A stretch of DNA of 6,970 nt from DATKCA01 sp035544675 (GTDB taxonomy: Bacteria; Acidobacteriota; Thermoanaerobaculia; Gp7-AA8), in assembly GCA_035544675.1 (NCBI GenBank), contig DATKCA010000143.1:1-6970 (forward strand). Reading direction: 5' to 3'. Of this stretch, positions 5,089-6,970 are shown in pieces; position 1 is the stretch's first letter; each line of letters opens with the position of its first letter. The translations under genes were made by a program, and so were the position numbers. The notes below the pieces were generated by a model, which was not told the DNA's origin, did no database searches, and saw only the letters and a program-made list of their open reading frames with translations.

Positions 5089-6970
5089 ATGCGCCACACA
5101 CTCATCGCGTTGACCCTCTTCGCCCCGCTTCCCGCCGCCGCGCAGCTCGAGCCGCTCCACTGCGGAACGGGCCACGAAGTCACGGAGACGGTACGGGAGG
5201 CTTCGGCATGGTCGCGGGCGCGCGCGGAGCAGCTGGCCTCGAAGGGTCTGCGTCCGGCCACGGCGGCGCTCCAGGACAACGTGGTCATCCTCCCGGCCGA
5301 CGAGACCAACGCGCCGTTCCGCCGCCCGTTCGATCTGCACGGACGGACGCTGATCTTCACGCCGTCGGGTGACGGGTATGCGGTGCGCAACACGGCCATC
5401 GCGTACGACACCGACCGCGGCTCCCGGCTTCAGCTGGTCGACGCGGCGGAGGACTACGCGACGGTGACGGCCGACTTCGAGTTCCCGTTCTTCGGACGGG
5501 TGGTCCGGAATCTCTTCGTCACGAATCACAGCGCGATTTTCCTGGAGAGACCGCAGCCCTCGTCCCTCCGGCAGTACAGTGATCTCGATCTGGCGATGGA
5601 GAGCGGCGGGGTCATCTCGCCTCTCCTGTCGACGGGGCGCTCGCGGCTCACGGCGCGGCCGGTGGTCATGGTCCGCAAGAGCAGCGACTCGGTCGTCATC
5701 ACCTGGACCTCGGAGGAGCGCTACGACGTGCAGGCCGTTCTGTCGAAGAGCGGCGAGATCCGTTTCTCGTACATGCTGGTGACGCAGTACCCGACGGCGT
5801 CCGCCATCGTCATCACGTCCGGACTGGAGTCGTGGCGCAACGAGCGGACGGCGCTCGGTTCGGCCAGCGACCCGAGCGGTGACATCCGCACCGGCGTCCC
5901 GGCATCGACCGATCTCACCGAGATGGCCGTCAGCCGCGTCAGCGATCTCGATCTCTACGAGGTTCGTCTGCGGCTTCGCGGCGACGTGCCCGCGCAACCG
6001 CAGGGAACGGCGGGCTACGTCCTGGCCATCGGCGATGGCGAGGCCACGCAGACCGTCCGCCTCACCATCGCCAGAGACGGAACGATGACGTACAGGCTTC
6101 CGGGCGGCATCGTGGCGACGGGAACGAAGGCTGTGACGGTGGAGGGGTCGACGGTGACGCTGCGGTTCCTGGGCGAGCACGTGCCGTCCTCCGGATCGAT
6201 CCCGATCCGCGCGTACACGACGTGGAACGGCGGGGTCATCGACCTCGGCCCGCAGGTCGAGGTCCCGATCAGAACCAGCGGGAGGCGCGTGCGGACCGAC
6301 TTCAGCACGGTGGTGGACGAGGTCATCGAGCGCCGTCCCATTGCCGAGGCGTTCACGCTGCCGGTGCTGAGCGTGGCGCGAGTGTGGGAGCAGGTGAAGC
6401 AGTCGCTGCCGCTCACCGACGGGGAGATCGACGGCGTGGCGATCTACCAGAACTTTCTCACCGACCTGGTGCTGTATGCGGGCGCGTATTCGACGGGCGG
6501 CAACGCCGGAGTGAGCGGGCTGTACCAGGGCGACGTGACCGCGGCGGCGGAGCCTCGAGTGCCGGCGCTGATGCACATGAACGCCGTCGGTTACGGCCAC
6601 AACCGGACCCCGCGCGGCGCATCGCACGTGGTGCTGCACGAGCTCGGGCATCGCTGGCTGCTCTTCGTGACCCTCCAGGAGAACGGCGCGATGACGCGGT
6701 CGCTGAACCCGGTCTCCCCGCATCCGGCGCAGTACGTCGACACGCGCGCAGCGTTCCGCGTCTACACGGACACCGATACGTCGGTGATGGGCGGCGGGCA
6801 CTTCACGACCGAGCCCGACGGCGCGTTCGCGACGGGGCCGTACGGCGCGTACGGGTTCAGCTGGCTCGATCTCTATCTGATGGGACTGGCGGACCCGGCG
6901 GAGGTGAAGCCGTGGTTCTACATCGCCGACTCCAGCCCCACGCTGGCCGGCGAATACTACGCGCCGCCGA
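5089..6970 (+). CDS. Secreted HELGH zinc-metalloprotease-like protein, C-terminus cut by window
   Basis: The frame runs 627 codons to the right edge without a stop. Residues 1-18 look like a signal peptide (short start with Arg2, hydrophobic core, A-A-A then Gln19), so export is expected. Residues about 129-230 (F-E-F-P-F-F-G, later V-V-I-T-W at 202-206 and G-E-I-R-F-S-Y at 222-228) match the pattern of a nidogen-like beta domain seen in bacterial secreted proteins. A beta-rich stretch without a clear family follows (about 285-420). The zincin motif HELGH is at 517-521, followed by R-W-L-L-F; the usual metzincin third His at HExxHxxGxxH is absent. Downstream lies G-F-S-W-L-D-L-Y-L-M-G-L (589-600), a signature I associate with uncharacterised secreted zincin-like proteins. 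The third metal ligand cannot be assigned. Protease activity is inferred. It is likely co-transcribed with the PLP enzyme. Confidence 0.8.
   Translation, partial: MRHTLIALTLFAPLPAAAQLEPLHCGTGHEVTETVREASAWSRARAEQLASKGLRPATAALQDNVVILPADETNAPFRRPFDLHGRTLIFTPSGDGYAVRNTAIAYDTDRGSRLQLVDAAEDYATVTADFEFPFFGRVVRNLFVTNHSAIFLERPQPSSLRQYSDLDLAMESGGVISPLLSTGRSRLTARPVVMVRKSSDSVVITWTSEERYDVQAVLSKSGEIRFSYMLVTQYPTASAIVITSGLESWRNERTALGSASDPSGDIRTGVPASTDLTEMAVSRVSDLDLYEVRLRLRGDVPAQPQGTAGYVLAIGDGEATQTVRLTIARDGTMTYRLPGGIVATGTKAVTVEGSTVTLRFLGEHVPSSGSIPIRAYTTWNGGVIDLGPQVEVPIRTSGRRVRTDFSTVVDEVIERRPIAEAFTLPVLSVARVWEQVKQSLPLTDGEIDGVAIYQNFLTDLVLYAGAYSTGGNAGVSGLYQGDVTAAAEPRVPALMHMNAVGYGHNRTPRGASHVVLHELGHRWLLFVTLQENGAMTRSLNPVSPHPAQYVDTRAAFRVYTDTDTSVMGGGHFTTEPDGAFATGPYGAYGFSWLDLYLMGLADPAEVKPWFYIADSSPTLAGEYYAPP

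Noticed and set aside
5071..6801. 576-codon open frame on the minus strand opposite the secreted protein gene
   Set aside because: It is Arg/His/Asp-rich and low in complexity, as expected antisense to a high-GC3 gene. The plus-strand frame has a signal peptide, Shine-Dalgarno, HELGH and coherent domains.

Overview
The window is GC-rich bacterial chromosomal DNA with strong G/C bias at third codon positions and densely packed genes. The gene types (orphan receiver-linked c-di-GMP enzymes, a compact site-2 protease, a large secreted zinc-protease-like protein) and the GC-rich intergenic repeats suggest a soil or sediment environmental bacterium. Acidobacteriota or a neighbouring phylum is my low-confidence guess. 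There are no rRNA or tRNA genes, CRISPR array, transposase or phage genes.

Layout. Positions 1-72 (minus strand) hold the first 24 codons of a probable DinB-family protein running off the left edge. Positions 73-261 are intergenic and hold a hairpin, an AT-rich patch and two GC-rich tandem tracts. Three minus-strand genes follow in transcription order: a receiver / degenerate GGDEF / EAL c-di-GMP phosphodiesterase (3773-2088), a receiver-GGDEF diguanylate cyclase (1978-941), and a PDZ-less M50 intramembrane protease (930-262). Positions 3774-3966 form a divergent intergenic region with a second copy of the GC-rich tracts and a very stable hairpin next to the start of the next gene. On the plus strand lie a Cys/Met-metabolism PLP enzyme of the cystathionine gamma-synthase type (3967-5085) and, 3 bp later, a secreted HELGH metalloprotease-like protein (5089 to the right edge, incomplete).

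How the genes work together. The phosphodiesterase and cyclase make opposite c-di-GMP reactions, each behind its own receiver domain, and no histidine kinase is visible here. The cyclase keeps a product-inhibition site and the phosphodiesterase keeps all its recognisable catalytic residues, so both look active. The intramembrane protease starts 10 bp after the cyclase stop and is probably co-transcribed with it; a functional link is inference. The PLP enzyme and the secreted protein look like one transcript, but I see no shared pathway.

The most unusual structure is intergenic. The three-gene signalling block is bracketed by two composite repeats: a hexamer tract and a second GC-rich tract lie in mirrored order on each side, and beyond each lies an AGGA-loop hairpin. 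The two hairpins share a 15-bp identical core. This looks like a dispersed palindromic or low-complexity repeat family of the genome and may affect expression of the two flanking genes.
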